Below are positions 1-9,428 of a DNA stretch of 64,000 bases, piece after piece. Source of the stretch: Komagataella phaffii GS115 (Eukaryota; Ascomycota; Pichiomycetes; Pichiales; Pichiaceae); the NCBI RefSeq assembly GCF_000027005.1, contig NC_012965.1, forward strand, positions 545,001 to 609,000, given 5' to 3'. Position numbers and translations under genes: made by a program. The stretch's first letter is position 1, and each line of letters starts with the position of its first letter. The notes beneath the pieces were generated by a model. The model had not been told where the DNA came from. It made no database searches and saw only the letters and a list, made by a program, of their open reading frames with translations.

Positions 1-536
1 CAATAACTTTGAAATCAGCTTGTCCTTTTTTTCTATTTCATGTAGGATATAATTTCTTTGAAATCTTTCAATTGATAACGCTTTAAACACTTGAAAGTTA
101 ATACCTTGGGAAATAGCCAATGAAGTTGCATCGCTTACGAGATTTAGTGGGAAAACCCACTTGAAGGTTTCCTTCTTTGGCATTGACTCTGATATATTGG
201 TTAATTGAAACATTGATCGTCCATTTTTTGGGTATAAGAACCCCACTTGAGCAATCTTGGAGTCTAATTGGGATATATTTTGATCTAAAAACAACATTGT
301 TTTGTAAAGGTCATCGACACTAGAAACTTCCACTCCATTATTCCCTGAAAGTTCTATGAAATCCTTCAAATTGTTGATCTCAAGCATCCATGTCTGTCTG
401 ATGTTGGTCAAGATAAACGTCAGAAGTGGATCCTTGTTGTCTTGCTTCGCAGTATCGGGCTTCTTGGATTTTAGCCCGTACAGATAATCAATACCAGTGT
501 CCCTATCATACCATTTGGACCAAGTGTCAGGAATCA
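1..536 (-). CDS. NEJ1: NEJ1/XLF-like end-joining factor (partial, 3' end outside window)
   Basis: An open frame of about 178 codons starts at the ATG at 534-536 and runs off the left edge. Its layout resembles the XLF/Nej1/Cernunnos fold. An N-terminal head opens with a W-rich stretch (MIPDTWSKWY) and an LLTFILTNIRQTWMLEI strand/helix. It is followed by FKWVFPLNLVSDATSLAISQ, which parallels the conserved FxWxF...LVSxHL region of XLF, and then by a charged helix (HEIEKKDKLISKLL) that would begin the coiled-coil stalk. Family knowledge: Nej1 bridges DNA ends and supports Dnl4-Lif1 in non-homologous end joining in the nucleus. The C-terminal KKRKFGK-type motif that would settle the call lies outside the window. 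Nej1 diverges quickly, so the call rests on pattern similarity. Only about 141 bp separate it from the neighbouring tRNA gene. Confidence 0.6.
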
Positions 537-677
537 TTAACCGCCGTTGTGTGTGATCTGACAACGTCTTTAGTGAACAATTGTGGTAGCGTTTCTTAAA
601 TAAAATAAACTATCCAGGGTCAATCAGTTTATATAGATTATCAGTAACTGAGATAAAAAAAAAGGGGGAAAAAAAAG

Positions 678-785
678 CTTCCCCACCAGGAGTCGAACCT
701 GGAATCTTCTGGTTTCCTATTACCTCAAGTTTACTCGAAGTTGGCTAATCGTAGCCAGACGCCTTGACCATTGGGCCATGAGGAA
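678..785 (-). tRNA. tRNA-Arg(ACG) with a 35-nt intron
   Basis: Reading the minus strand from 785 gives a full cloverleaf. The acceptor TTCCTCA pairs with TGGGGAA, the D arm is present, the anticodon stem is TCTGG/CCAGA, and the T arm is CCAGG-TTCGACT-CCTGG. The spliced loop is CTACGAA, so the anticodon is ACG. The mature form is 73 nt (exons 749-785 and 678-713) and closely follows yeast tRNA-Arg(ACG). The intron is at 714-748, in the canonical position after nucleotide 37. It folds into an 8-bp hairpin with a TAAA loop (bases 722-741). A T run (671-676) immediately downstream is the Pol III terminator. Confidence 0.93.
714..748 (-). other. tRNA-Arg(ACG) intron
   Basis: This is the 35-nt insertion after position 37 of the tRNA. 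Its internal arms ACTTCGAG and CTTGAGGT pair over 8 bp, with G-U wobbles, around a TAAA loop. The TAGCCA at its 5' end can also pair with TGGCTA of the anticodon arm. The S. cerevisiae gene of the same identity has no intron. Confidence 0.88.
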
Positions 786-1053
786 CGAAGCTTGACCTTG
801 AATCAACACAGCAAAATATATGGCTGTGCTTAATAATTTTGAACCATTATCATTCTCAAACCTTCTGTCTTCACTTAATTTACGGTGTCAACCCAAACCC
901 CTTCAACATTCATGCGTTTCAATATTCACGTTTTGTTTTCTCAAAGCTCTCTTTTACATAAATCCATTGAACTATGCTCAATTAGACCAACCTACAATCA
1001 TTGACACTTAGTGATAATTTCTAAATACATAATTACCTTAGCTATCAGGCAAA

Positions 1054-2532
1054 TTAAGCATCGTAGGTACTGGCAGAAACATTACCTCCCTTTCCAGTCC
1101 AGTTGATGTGGATCCAGTCACCAACTTTGAGTCTCTCATTTGCCTCTTCTGGAAGAACCTTGAAAGTGTGGGCACCGAAGTAATCTCTTTGAGCTTGCAA
1201 CAAGTTGGCTGGAAGCTTCTCCGATCTGTAACCGTCATAGAAAGACAGAGCAGTGGAGAAGGCAGGGGTTGGAATACCAAACTCAATAGCCTTACCCAAA
1301 GTTGCTCTCCATCCGCTTTGAGCCTTAGAAATGGCATTGTTGAAGAATGGGTGGAACAGCAAATTCTCCAAGTCTGGGTTCTCACGGTAAGCAGCAGTGA
1401 TCTCACCCAAGAAAACGGATCTGATGATACATCCACCTCTCCACATAAGAGCAATGGATGGGAAGTTTAAGTCCCATTTGTACTCCTTGGCAGCCTCTCT
1501 GATCAATTGGAAACCTTGGGCGTAGGAAATAATCTTGGAAGCGTACAAAGCCTGTTCTAAGTCGTCAATGAACTTGGCTTTATCAGTAATAGCGTTCTCA
1601 GGAACAGAAGGACCAGAGAGGATCTTAGAAGCTCTGACTCTCTCGTCCTTGATTGCTGACAAGCATCTGGCAAAGACGGCCTCACCGATCAAGGTAACTG
1701 GCATACCAAGGTCCAAAGCGTTGATAGCGGTCCACTTACCGGTACCCTTTTGACCAGCAGAGTCCAGAATCTTCTCAACAAGTGGCTTTCCATCATCGTC
1801 GTTGTAAGCCAAAATATCTCTGGTAATCTCGACCAAGAAAGAGTCCAAGACTCCCTTATTCCACTTGGCAAATACCTTAGAGATCTCACTGTCTGGCAGA
1901 CGGGCAACACGCTTCAACAAGTCGTAGGCTTCACAAATCAATTGCATGTCACCGTATTCGATACCATTGTGGACCATCTTGACATAATGGCCTGCACCGG
2001 CATCACCAACCCAGTCACAGCATGGCTCACCATCAGTTTTGGCTGCAATAGATTGAAAGATTTCCTTGATGTGTGGCCATGCCTCTTTAGCACCACCTGG
2101 CATCAAAGAAGGACCATATCTGGCACCTTCCTCACCTCCAGAGACACCGGATCCAACAAAATGGATACCTTTCTGCTTTAATTCCTCGTAACGACGGTTG
2201 GTGTCAGGGAAATGGGAGTTACCACCATCAATGATGATATCTCCTTGGTCCAAGTGAGGTAGCAATTGTTGGATGAAGGCATCAACGGGATTACCAGCCT
2301 TGACCAATATTATGATTCTTCTAGGTCTCTTCAAATTGGCAACCAATTCCTCAATGGAGTGAGCACCGATGATTGATTTTCCCTTGGCTTCGTTGGCCAA
2401 AAAATGGTCGACTTTCTGCACGGTTCTGTTGTAAGCGACGACGGTGAAACCGTGATCAGCGGCGTTCAAAATCAGGTTTTGACCCATGACGGCCAATCCA
2501 ATAAGGCCAATATCTCCTGTTGCTTCAACCAT
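1054..2532 (-). CDS. GND1: 6-phosphogluconate dehydrogenase, decarboxylating
   Basis: A 492-residue cytosolic enzyme of the oxidative pentose phosphate pathway. It converts 6-phosphogluconate and NADP+ to ribulose 5-phosphate, CO2 and NADPH. The N-terminal Rossmann motif GLIGLAVMGQN is followed by NRT (NADP phosphate contact), the substrate signature GVSGGEEGARYGPSLMPGG, the catalytic Lys/Asn region HYVKMVHNGIEYGDMQLI and the GQKGTGKWT motif. The length matches the yeast enzymes (about 489 residues). The frame is open 12 codons further upstream to a TTG, but the ATG at 2530-2532 aligns with the family start and has an A at -3, so it is used here. A TATA box lies about 75 bp upstream. In the conserved GQNLILN the first Leu is encoded by CTG. 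Confidence 0.97.
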   Translation of the reverse strand: MVEATGDIGLIGLAVMGQNLILNAADHGFTVVAYNRTVQKVDHFLANEAKGKSIIGAHSIEELVANLKRPRRIIILVKAGNPVDAFIQQLLPHLDQGDIIIDGGNSHFPDTNRRYEELKQKGIHFVGSGVSGGEEGARYGPSLMPGGAKEAWPHIKEIFQSIAAKTDGEPCCDWVGDAGAGHYVKMVHNGIEYGDMQLICEAYDLLKRVARLPDSEISKVFAKWNKGVLDSFLVEITRDILAYNDDDGKPLVEKILDSAGQKGTGKWTAINALDLGMPVTLIGEAVFARCLSAIKDERVRASKILSGPSVPENAITDKAKFIDDLEQALYASKIISYAQGFQLIREAAKEYKWDLNFPSIALMWRGGCIIRSVFLGEITAAYRENPDLENLLFHPFFNNAISKAQSGWRATLGKAIEFGIPTPAFSTALSFYDGYRSEKLPANLLQAQRDYFGAHTFKVLPEEANERLKVGDWIHINWTGKGGNVSASTYDA

Positions 2533-3265
2533 ATTTGTATCAGTCTTGTTTCTTTTCTTTGGTCCCAAAAAAAAAATTGCAAGGGTAGAAAAAAAGGGGG
2601 ATCAACTATATATATAAGGAGAGCGACCTCTCTGTTGGACGATGGATTAGGCAAGAAACCGCGCATCGATTATATTGCGGTTGTGATGACAGGGGTGCGA
2701 GGAAGGTAGTGTATGGTGGTGGGGGAGAATAAAGAGGTATCAATGAGGGACAAGGGAAGAGACTGTGAGGACGTAAATGCCTACTGTTGTGGCATTTGCT
2801 ACAAGCAATCAACTAGGGACTATGATTGGAACTCAATTGACTTTTAAGGCCAACAATTAAATGGGTGAATAGAACCCCGAGAAGTGGATATTTGGCCTAG
2901 AAGTTGGGTGTTTGGGAGAAAAAAATACAGTGCGAACGTTCGCGCAATGATCGTGATGTTGCTAGGTGTTCTCCCACCCAAATTGGAAGATGTGTTAGTT
3001 GGGGGGATAGGCGGAGCTTCGGGTTCCGAAAAATTCAAAAAGAATTACTAATGAGGAAGGTTGTAGTTTGAATGTACGGATGTATCATTGGTTTTCACAC
3101 GATACTGAATGATGAGTCAAGGCATGCAGCTATTGCAAAAGTGTTACAATAGATATATGCAAGTTTACTGCATCCCGCATTTATTAATAAGCTCCAAGAA
3201 AGTTTTATATATACAAAATCTCCAACCTCCGGTTTCCCAACGTTATCATTCCTTCTAATAACAAA
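2533..3265. other. Divergent promoter region, GND1 / MFS permease
   Basis: This 733-bp gene-free stretch separates two divergently transcribed genes. It holds a TATATATATAA run (2607-2617) placed for GND1 and a TTATATATA run (3205-3213) about 55 bp before the MFS ATG. There are also short A/T and G tracts. Short ORFs here have no protein-like features. No RNA gene or repeat was recognised. Confidence 0.6.
2607..2617 (-). promoter_or_regulatory. TATA box of GND1
   Basis: TATATATATAA about 75 bp upstream of the GND1 ATG on the minus strand, the usual spacing for a strongly expressed yeast gene. This is inferred from position and composition only. Confidence 0.5.
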
Positions 3266-5068
3266 ATGAAGACAAAAACGAGCCGGAAATCCTCTTCCGA
3301 CTCATACAGTATAGATTCACTTGAAGCTACTGACTCCAATGCTGAGAATCAGCATGATATACTGCCTTATTTCAACGATGTTCCACTTCAAAATATTTCC
3401 CAGGAACCCACGCGACGAAGTGCCATCTCTTCAATTTTGGAGGCAATTGACGACGAAAACCAACAAACAAGAAATGGGGCTACGAGTCTGTATAGCAACG
3501 ATAGGGTCATTCCAATTGATGATTCTACCATAATGGAGGCCGTCGATTTAGCCGTGCATAAGGTTAAAACTGGGGCACATGAATGTGATGATGACTCAGC
3601 CGAGAAGATTTCACTAATCTCCGAAACGCCAGAAAAAAATGTAATTGACCAACCACCAGATGGGGGAATCACTGCGTGGTTGACTGTCACCGGTGCTTGT
3701 CTGTTTGTCATGTCAACTTGGGGTGCCAATGCTGCATATGGAGTTTTTCTAAACTACTATTTGACTAATCATATCTTCTCGGGTGCAACTCCATATGATT
3801 TTGCTTTGATCGGTGGAATGGTTATTTTTTTAGCTCAGGTTTTAGCTCCGGTTGCTATGATCTTGCAACGGACATTCGGTTATTACCCGGCAGTCATCTT
3901 TGGAATCGTTGTCCAATTTACTGGATGGTTTACCGCAAGCTATGCTAAGACTATATGGCATTTGTACCTAAGTCAGGGAGTCTGTGTCGGTCTGTCGGCC
4001 TCATTTTTGTTTGTCCCTGTGTCGACTCTCATTCCGGAATATTTTATGAAAAACAGGGCATATGCAATGTCTATCGCTGTAGCGGGAAGCGGTTTTGGAG
4101 GTGTGTTATTTTCCCTTTCCGTCAATGCTGTAATTGACCGAGCAGGTGACCAAAGGTGGGCTTTGAGGATGGTATGTTTTGTGGTAACCTTCATATCTGT
4201 CATTGGCTTGATCATTTCTAGGCCTAGAGTTCATCGTCCTAGAATTACCAACTCTCTGGACCTTAAAGCCCAATGCAAGATTATCTTCAATTTCCGAATA
4301 GCTTTGAAACAGCAAGTCTGTCTTGTTGCTTCCTGGTTTGCAATAGTAAACCTTGGTTATGTTGTCCTTTTGTTTTCAATTTCTCCTTTTGCAACAATGA
4401 TCTGTGGGCTTTCAGCCAAACAGGGATCAATTCTCACTGCTGTAATGAACACCGGCCAAATTGTAGGAAGGCCCTGCATGGGGCTTATGGCAGATCGCTT
4501 CGGCCGTTTGAATTTTACCATAACGATCAACCTTTTTGTAGCTATTCTCATTTGGGGTTGGTGGATTCCTGTACGTTCATTTGCAGCCCTTCTACCTTTC
4601 TCATTCATACTTGGAGCTGTCATTGGAATTGGCAGTGTAATGAATGCAGTACTAACTGCAGACTCCGTTTCTACAACTCAATTCCCTGCCGCGTGGAGTT
4701 TCGTCAACATAGTTGGTGGATGTCTGAGTTTGATTGCAGAAGTCATGGCTCTTGGCATAAGAGATTTTTCCATGTCGAATCCTTTCCTGAACACTCAAAT
4801 CTTTTCGGGATTTGCGTTCTTTATTGGCGTAATCTTACTACTGGCTTTACGTCAGTGGAAAATTTACCGTCTACTAGTTCAAAGACAATCACATAACGAG
4901 TCTCAATTACAAGAGATTAATTCTAAATCGAACTTGGAATGCACAGAACTTACAGAGGATTACGTACCTTACGAAATCATGATCAAAAGAAAACAAAAGT
5001 ACGATGTTTTACTGAAAGATGGGATCAAAGCATATATTCTACGGACTTTATACCCAATAAAGACCTAG
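3266..5068 (+). CDS. MFS monocarboxylate-permease-like transporter (MCH/ESBP6 family)
   Basis: A 600-residue polytopic membrane protein. The N-terminal ~130 residues are hydrophilic and Ser/Asp-rich. They lead into the family signature PPDGGITAWLTV at the first membrane segment, followed by about 12 hydrophobic segments to residue ~545 and a ~60-residue charged cytosolic tail. The loop RPRVHRPRI separates the two six-helix halves. Motif A-like GLMADRFGRLNF lies after TM8. S. cerevisiae relatives are Mch2, Mch4, Mch5 (riboflavin uptake) and Esbp6. Despite the name, most do not carry monocarboxylates, so the substrate cannot be assigned. The ATG at 3266 is preceded by ACAAA, a good yeast start context. 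Convergent with SEY1. Confidence 0.85.
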   Translation: MKTKTSRKSSSDSYSIDSLEATDSNAENQHDILPYFNDVPLQNISQEPTRRSAISSILEAIDDENQQTRNGATSLYSNDRVIPIDDSTIMEAVDLAVHKVKTGAHECDDDSAEKISLISETPEKNVIDQPPDGGITAWLTVTGACLFVMSTWGANAAYGVFLNYYLTNHIFSGATPYDFALIGGMVIFLAQVLAPVAMILQRTFGYYPAVIFGIVVQFTGWFTASYAKTIWHLYLSQGVCVGLSASFLFVPVSTLIPEYFMKNRAYAMSIAVAGSGFGGVLFSLSVNAVIDRAGDQRWALRMVCFVVTFISVIGLIISRPRVHRPRITNSLDLKAQCKIIFNFRIALKQQVCLVASWFAIVNLGYVVLLFSISPFATMICGLSAKQGSILTAVMNTGQIVGRPCMGLMADRFGRLNFTITINLFVAILIWGWWIPVRSFAALLPFSFILGAVIGIGSVMNAVLTADSVSTTQFPAAWSFVNIVGGCLSLIAEVMALGIRDFSMSNPFLNTQIFSGFAFFIGVILLLALRQWKIYRLLVQRQSHNESQLQEINSKSNLECTELTEDYVPYEIMIKRKQKYDVLLKDGIKAYILRTLYPIKT

Positions 5069-5570
5069 AAATATAGGCACTCTAGGCAATGAAGGTTTTC
5101 ACTAGCTGGTAGGGAGTGACTTTCTGGGTCGGAGACAGGACAGAAGGATCAGCTTTAGCTAAAGATCTTTCATTTTCAAGGTCACCATTTCACATTCGCA
5201 TACTTACTTCTATTCTGGCAGGCCATTTATGGAGGGCTTGATCTTTACTTTTTCTTGCTAATTCGTTGTTGTGACAATCCAGAAGCACTGGGGAAGCACT
5301 TTGTGCTCTTTGACTAACATAAATTTAATTTTGCGGTGAATTTTATTCTACCATTGAGTTATTAATCATTTACTATTTCAGCACCAGTTATATTACCACT
5401 CACTTTTTCATGCCACAGAAAAGTTTTGTTGAGACTCAGAGCCCTCCGACTTCATGAATCTCAGGAAGATTTATGAACATATATATAATATATATGAGTT
5501 TGAATGAATAAGCATTGAAGTATTGATAATTATGGTTTCAGATTGGTTAACGCTTAAAAATCTTTTCGAC
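5069..5570. other. Convergent 3' intergenic region
   Basis: A 502-bp space between the convergent MFS and SEY1 genes. It contains a 19-nt near-perfect AT palindrome (5478-5496). No ORF, RNA gene or repeat family was recognised. Confidence 0.55.
5478..5496. terminator. AT palindrome, possible two-way polyadenylation efficiency element
   Basis: The arms CATATATAT and ATATATATG flank a single A. TATATA is the known yeast poly(A) efficiency element and reads the same on both strands. The position is about 75 bp past the SEY1 stop and ~410 bp past the MFS stop, so SEY1 is the likelier user. Confidence 0.3.
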
Positions 5571-7928
5571 TTAATCCTCATCCTTTGTAGCGTCTACTTC
5601 CTTTCCAATCCTTACTTGAGATGGCGCTTCAGGCTCAGACACTAAAACATCCCTTAGCTTGTTTTTAGCCTGATCTTGCAACTCTTGTATCATGGCCTGT
5701 ACCACCTGGACAATGGGTCCCAAAAGTTTCGTTTTGTAGCCAAGGTAGAGACCTGTAAGTCCAATTAATAACAACGTGATCAGCAATGGGTTTCGTAAAA
5801 TAATCATGAACTCATTCCATCCCAAGACTAGTAACAAGGCATAGATATAAAGCGGAACTTCAGTTTTACTGTTGATCACCGATCTCTTGGTTTCGACATA
5901 AAGTGCATCCGTTTGTTTCTTGAACTTGTTTCGAATTGCATCTTGATCCCTAGCACTTAACAGGTGAGCAAACTTATGTGACTCTTTGAACCCATCGTCT
6001 TCTTCGTTGTCAGACTCGGCTTCGGCCTCATCATGGGCAATATCATAATCTGGCAGAATTTCCCCTTCGGCTGTGTGAGCTAAAGAAAATAAAGGCAATA
6101 AGTCTAAAGCAGAGTTTCTTGCTTTAGCAAACTTGACATCAATCTCAGCGGAATTCTTCCAGACTACAGGCAATCCTTCCTCATCGTATCGAAATTCGTC
6201 TTCAAACTTGGAAACTAAAAGTCTTAGAACATTTGTTTCAGTGACAAAATCGTTCAATATTTCTTTAAACTTGATCCAAAACTTGATAAGGACTTGCTCG
6301 TGCAGTTCTTTATTCTTCTCCTTACTCAAACCCAAATGGAAATCATAATTAGAGTCAGGGCTTTTGTACTTGGCCAATAGTTTCTCAGAAACCTGTCTGA
6401 ATTGATCCAAAAGTTCCTCCCATGATGATGGCTTGATATTTGAAAGTTCATCTTGAACAATTAATTTGAAATGAGATTTGAACTTCCTAGGAATTTTGGT
6501 TTTAATATTCTCCTGTTCTTTATTAACCAATTCTGTTCTCAAGTTGGAGAGCTCTTCCTCTAATTCTCTTAGCTTAGGGGAAGGATCATAACTTCTAGCT
6601 TCTGAGTCATCGACATCGACAAATGAAATCAGTGATGTGTTCTCGTTAAAATACTTTAAACTTTCTCGTTCAGCATTGTCCAACACCTGGTAAAAAATAA
6701 TGCCGGCTTCCTTTTTGGTTAAAGATGACTCAATTTGTTTTAAGTATAGATCTCTACTCTGCCTGATGAGCTTTTGAAGAACAGATGTGTAGACTTCCAA
6801 GATTGAAAGGTCAACTTTTTGAACTAAAAGTTTTTTTCTTTGTAAATATACTGACTCTGAATATCTACCAGCCAATATGTCGTATTGTTGGACAGCATTC
6901 TGACGTAATTCTTTCAATGAATTGCCAATTTCAGTAAATGACAAGTCGTCCCAGTTTGATTTCACAAATTGTTCGTGAAAGGACTCGTAAACTTGAGAAG
7001 AAATCTCATCACATCTGAATCTCGCCACCAAAATCTGCTGAGTAGGCAAATCCAAGTCTTGATTGGTTTCAATTTGTTCCCAAACTTGTTCAGCATACAT
7101 TGACCAGCCATCAATAGGGATAGCACGATGATATCCCTCATTGAATAATTGGTCTTCACTTATGAATTTGTCACCAAGAACTGAGATGTCCTCGATAAAT
7201 TTATCGGGTTGCAATAACTTATGAGCAAGGGCAACAAACTTCAAGTCAAAGAAATCATCCAGTTCAAACCCCTCAGTCCCTTGAGGTTTGTTCAATTGGC
7301 TCCAAATATTTTGCAGATCCAGAGTCAACACGTCGGAAAGGCTTTCCAATGATGTGTTCCCAACATGGTCACGAATGACAAACAAAAGAAGGCAACGTTG
7401 CTTATTTTTGGCAAACAATGACAAATTAACTTCAAAGACAGTTCTGAGCAACCCCAAGTTGGCGCCTTGATACAATCCGACTTGGTGCTCCCAGATATTA
7501 ATAATTAGAATTTCTGAAGTTGACAAAGCAAATAGAGCAGCTTTTCTTTCGAAATCTTGGTCTTCTCCTCGTTCTCTACCATCAGTTCCTTCCACGTCCA
7601 TGACAAATACGTTCTTGGTATTGTTAGCAAAGTCGCCGCTCTCGTTAGAGCTGGAGATGTGGTTTGCGTGGGCAAGCCATATACCTTTGGTTGTTTGTTG
7701 TCTTTGGGACTCATCCATAACGTCAAACTTTGTGTGAAATAAATGGTTTAGAAGAGTTGATTTACCAGTAGATTGGGATCCAAAAACGGAGACAATATGA
7801 TAATTTAGTCCTTTGTCGTCGGATGAATTATTCTGTGAGTAGAATTGTTTCATGTAATCTACTAAAAGAGAATTGAACACCTTGTTCTCGTCAATCACTT
7901 GGATAGCTGATACTTCTAGGTCGGTCAT
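5571..7928 (-). CDS. SEY1: Sey1, ER membrane-fusing dynamin-like GTPase
   Basis: A 785-residue atlastin/RHD3-type GTPase that drives homotypic ER tubule fusion. The P-loop GSQSTGKST sits at residues 50-58, a switch region with TTKGIW follows, G3 is DVEGTDGRE and the G4-type motif is FVIRDH. A long helical-bundle middle domain (about residues 300-690) leads to two closely spaced C-terminal membrane segments (YALLLVLGWNEFMIILRNPLLITLLLIGLTG is split by a short hairpin) and a ~65-residue cytosolic tail. The length agrees with S. cerevisiae Sey1 (776). The ATG at 7926-7928 gives the expected short N terminus. Divergent from GET4. Confidence 0.95.
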   Translation of the reverse strand: MTDLEVSAIQVIDENKVFNSLLVDYMKQFYSQNNSSDDKGLNYHIVSVFGSQSTGKSTLLNHLFHTKFDVMDESQRQQTTKGIWLAHANHISSSNESGDFANNTKNVFVMDVEGTDGRERGEDQDFERKAALFALSTSEILIINIWEHQVGLYQGANLGLLRTVFEVNLSLFAKNKQRCLLLFVIRDHVGNTSLESLSDVLTLDLQNIWSQLNKPQGTEGFELDDFFDLKFVALAHKLLQPDKFIEDISVLGDKFISEDQLFNEGYHRAIPIDGWSMYAEQVWEQIETNQDLDLPTQQILVARFRCDEISSQVYESFHEQFVKSNWDDLSFTEIGNSLKELRQNAVQQYDILAGRYSESVYLQRKKLLVQKVDLSILEVYTSVLQKLIRQSRDLYLKQIESSLTKKEAGIIFYQVLDNAERESLKYFNENTSLISFVDVDDSEARSYDPSPKLRELEEELSNLRTELVNKEQENIKTKIPRKFKSHFKLIVQDELSNIKPSSWEELLDQFRQVSEKLLAKYKSPDSNYDFHLGLSKEKNKELHEQVLIKFWIKFKEILNDFVTETNVLRLLVSKFEDEFRYDEEGLPVVWKNSAEIDVKFAKARNSALDLLPLFSLAHTAEGEILPDYDIAHDEAEAESDNEEDDGFKESHKFAHLLSARDQDAIRNKFKKQTDALYVETKRSVINSKTEVPLYIYALLLVLGWNEFMIILRNPLLITLLLIGLTGLYLGYKTKLLGPIVQVVQAMIQELQDQAKNKLRDVLVSEPEAPSQVRIGKEVDATKDED

Positions 7929-8407
7929 TCTGTGGGGGTCGCTTGGGTTTGCTGAATACTATGCGGGATGATTTTTGAGTTGGCGGTTAATCAATATTGG
8001 ATTGTGTTTTGGAGTTGGATGAAGTTTGATATTCAATGGCTAATCCTCTTTGTGAGACTGCTTTTTTGAAGATAACGAAGCTCCCTAGATCAGAGATGAT
8101 GACAGGTGATAAATGATCTCCATCGATGATTCTCGAAAGGGGTGTGATTAGGTCATCACAGAAGAAATAGTTTATGTAACACTGTGAATTGCCCAAATGG
8201 AGGGAATGGAAGGAGGCCAAAGTCGTTATTATCAAAATACAAAGAAAGTGAGTTTAAAGCCAACGAGTGCTCACCTGGAGCTATCCTTATCAAAAAAGCA
8301 CCTTCAATTAAAAAGCTACTTGGACCTGTGAATTGCTTATCTAATATCGAGGTTCCCACGCTCTAACTCCTCTCTACCCCTAGACACCTCATCGTAACAG
8401 CAAACCA
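7929..8407. other. Divergent promoter region, SEY1 / GET4
   Basis: 479 bp between divergently transcribed genes of ER membrane biology. Short ORFs on both strands here look like chance frames. No clear TATA box, RNA gene or repeat was recognised. Confidence 0.5.
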
Positions 8408-9412
8408 ATGTCATCTCCTTCCGCTAAATTGGAAAAGACAATTAACAGATTCAAGGCAAGAATCGATGCTGGCTCCTATTATGAGGCCCAGCAGACAATT
8501 CGTACCATTGTGAATCGATACATCAGGGCCAAAGATCACGATGCCGCCTCCGAGTTGTTGTACCATAGCTCTTTGATCTTTTCTGAGAACGGACGGTTTG
8601 ATGAAGGAACCGACCTTTTGAACTACCTGTTAGACGTCTACCTATTACAAGAAGACGATATTTCAAGCTATAAAGAAATCCAACTCCCAAGAATTATTCA
8701 AATCTTAGCGTCCTATCCTGATAATGATTCAAACATACCAACGCTGGGTGAAAAGTTGACCTCATTTGCAAACAAGAAAACTGGAAGTACTCTGGGAGAC
8801 TCCAAGCTTAACTTGATTATCGGTGAAAAACTATACTATAGTGGCAATCCTGATTCGGTTTCAAATTCAGAGAAATATCTACTCTTAACCGACTCTGACA
8901 AGGCAAACGAACTCCTTGTTGATTTGTGTTTGCAAGAATATCTGGATCAAGAAAACAACTCGCATAACTTGCACGAATATTTGGAAAGACTTATTATTCC
9001 TTACTTGAAAATAAACAACATTAAACTAGTCAAACATACCGTCGAAGAATTCTTCACGAAGAGAGTTTCTTCCTTGAAAGACGATTACAAGAATTTCCAA
9101 ACTGTTACCTTTGAAGGAGATACTTTTTTTCTCTACGACGTTTCATCATCCGACGATTCAAATTTGACCGCCAGCAAGAGGATCATTAACTACTTACAAC
9201 TACTGATTGCACTAATCCAAAGAAATCATCCTTCAAATGCTCAAAACTTCAAACTGTTGTTCGGCAGATACAAAGAAGACATAAGCCAAGCAGACATAAC
9301 TGCCAAGATCAATGAACTGGGCCAAGCAGTGTTCAATGTCGCAGTTGTTGCCAACAACGGAAACTTCCTTCAAGATATGATGTCTGGGCTGTTGGGAGGA
9401 GGACCTAAATAA
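8408..9412 (+). CDS. GET4: Get4, tail-anchored protein targeting factor
   Basis: A 334-residue all-helical TPR-like protein. It begins MSSPSAKLEKTINRFKARIDAGSYYEAQQTIRTIVNRYI, which is the typical Get4 start (family pattern KxxxRFxxRIxxGxYYEAxQTxRTIxxRY). Get4 pairs with Get5 and hands tail-anchored clients from Sgt2 to Get3 in the cytosol before ER insertion. The helical repeats continue through HDAASELLYHSSLIFSENGRFDEG. The C terminus ends in a hydrophobic, Gly-rich LQDMMSGLLGGGPK. The length is close to the yeast protein (312). The stop is only 16 bp from the end of the convergent DDP1 gene, so the mature 3' UTRs must overlap. Confidence 0.92.
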   Translation: MSSPSAKLEKTINRFKARIDAGSYYEAQQTIRTIVNRYIRAKDHDAASELLYHSSLIFSENGRFDEGTDLLNYLLDVYLLQEDDISSYKEIQLPRIIQILASYPDNDSNIPTLGEKLTSFANKKTGSTLGDSKLNLIIGEKLYYSGNPDSVSNSEKYLLLTDSDKANELLVDLCLQEYLDQENNSHNLHEYLERLIIPYLKINNIKLVKHTVEEFFTKRVSSLKDDYKNFQTVTFEGDTFFLYDVSSSDDSNLTASKRIINYLQLLIALIQRNHPSNAQNFKLLFGRYKEDISQADITAKINELGQAVFNVAVVANNGNFLQDMMSGLLGGGPK

Positions 9413-9428
9413 ACAAAATAACAACGTT

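Noticed and set aside
820..1011. 63-codon plus-strand ORF between tRNA-Arg and GND1
   Set aside because: Short, no conserved motif, and likely to lie in the GND1 3' region.
1108..2181. Long plus-strand frames opposite GND1 (120 and 143 codons)
   Set aside because: They are antisense shadows of a highly expressed, codon-biased gene and show no protein-like features.
4273..4896. 207-codon frame within the MFS transporter
   Set aside because: Same-strand shadow of the real transporter frame. Its Cys/Ser/Trp/His-rich composition is typical of a shifted frame.
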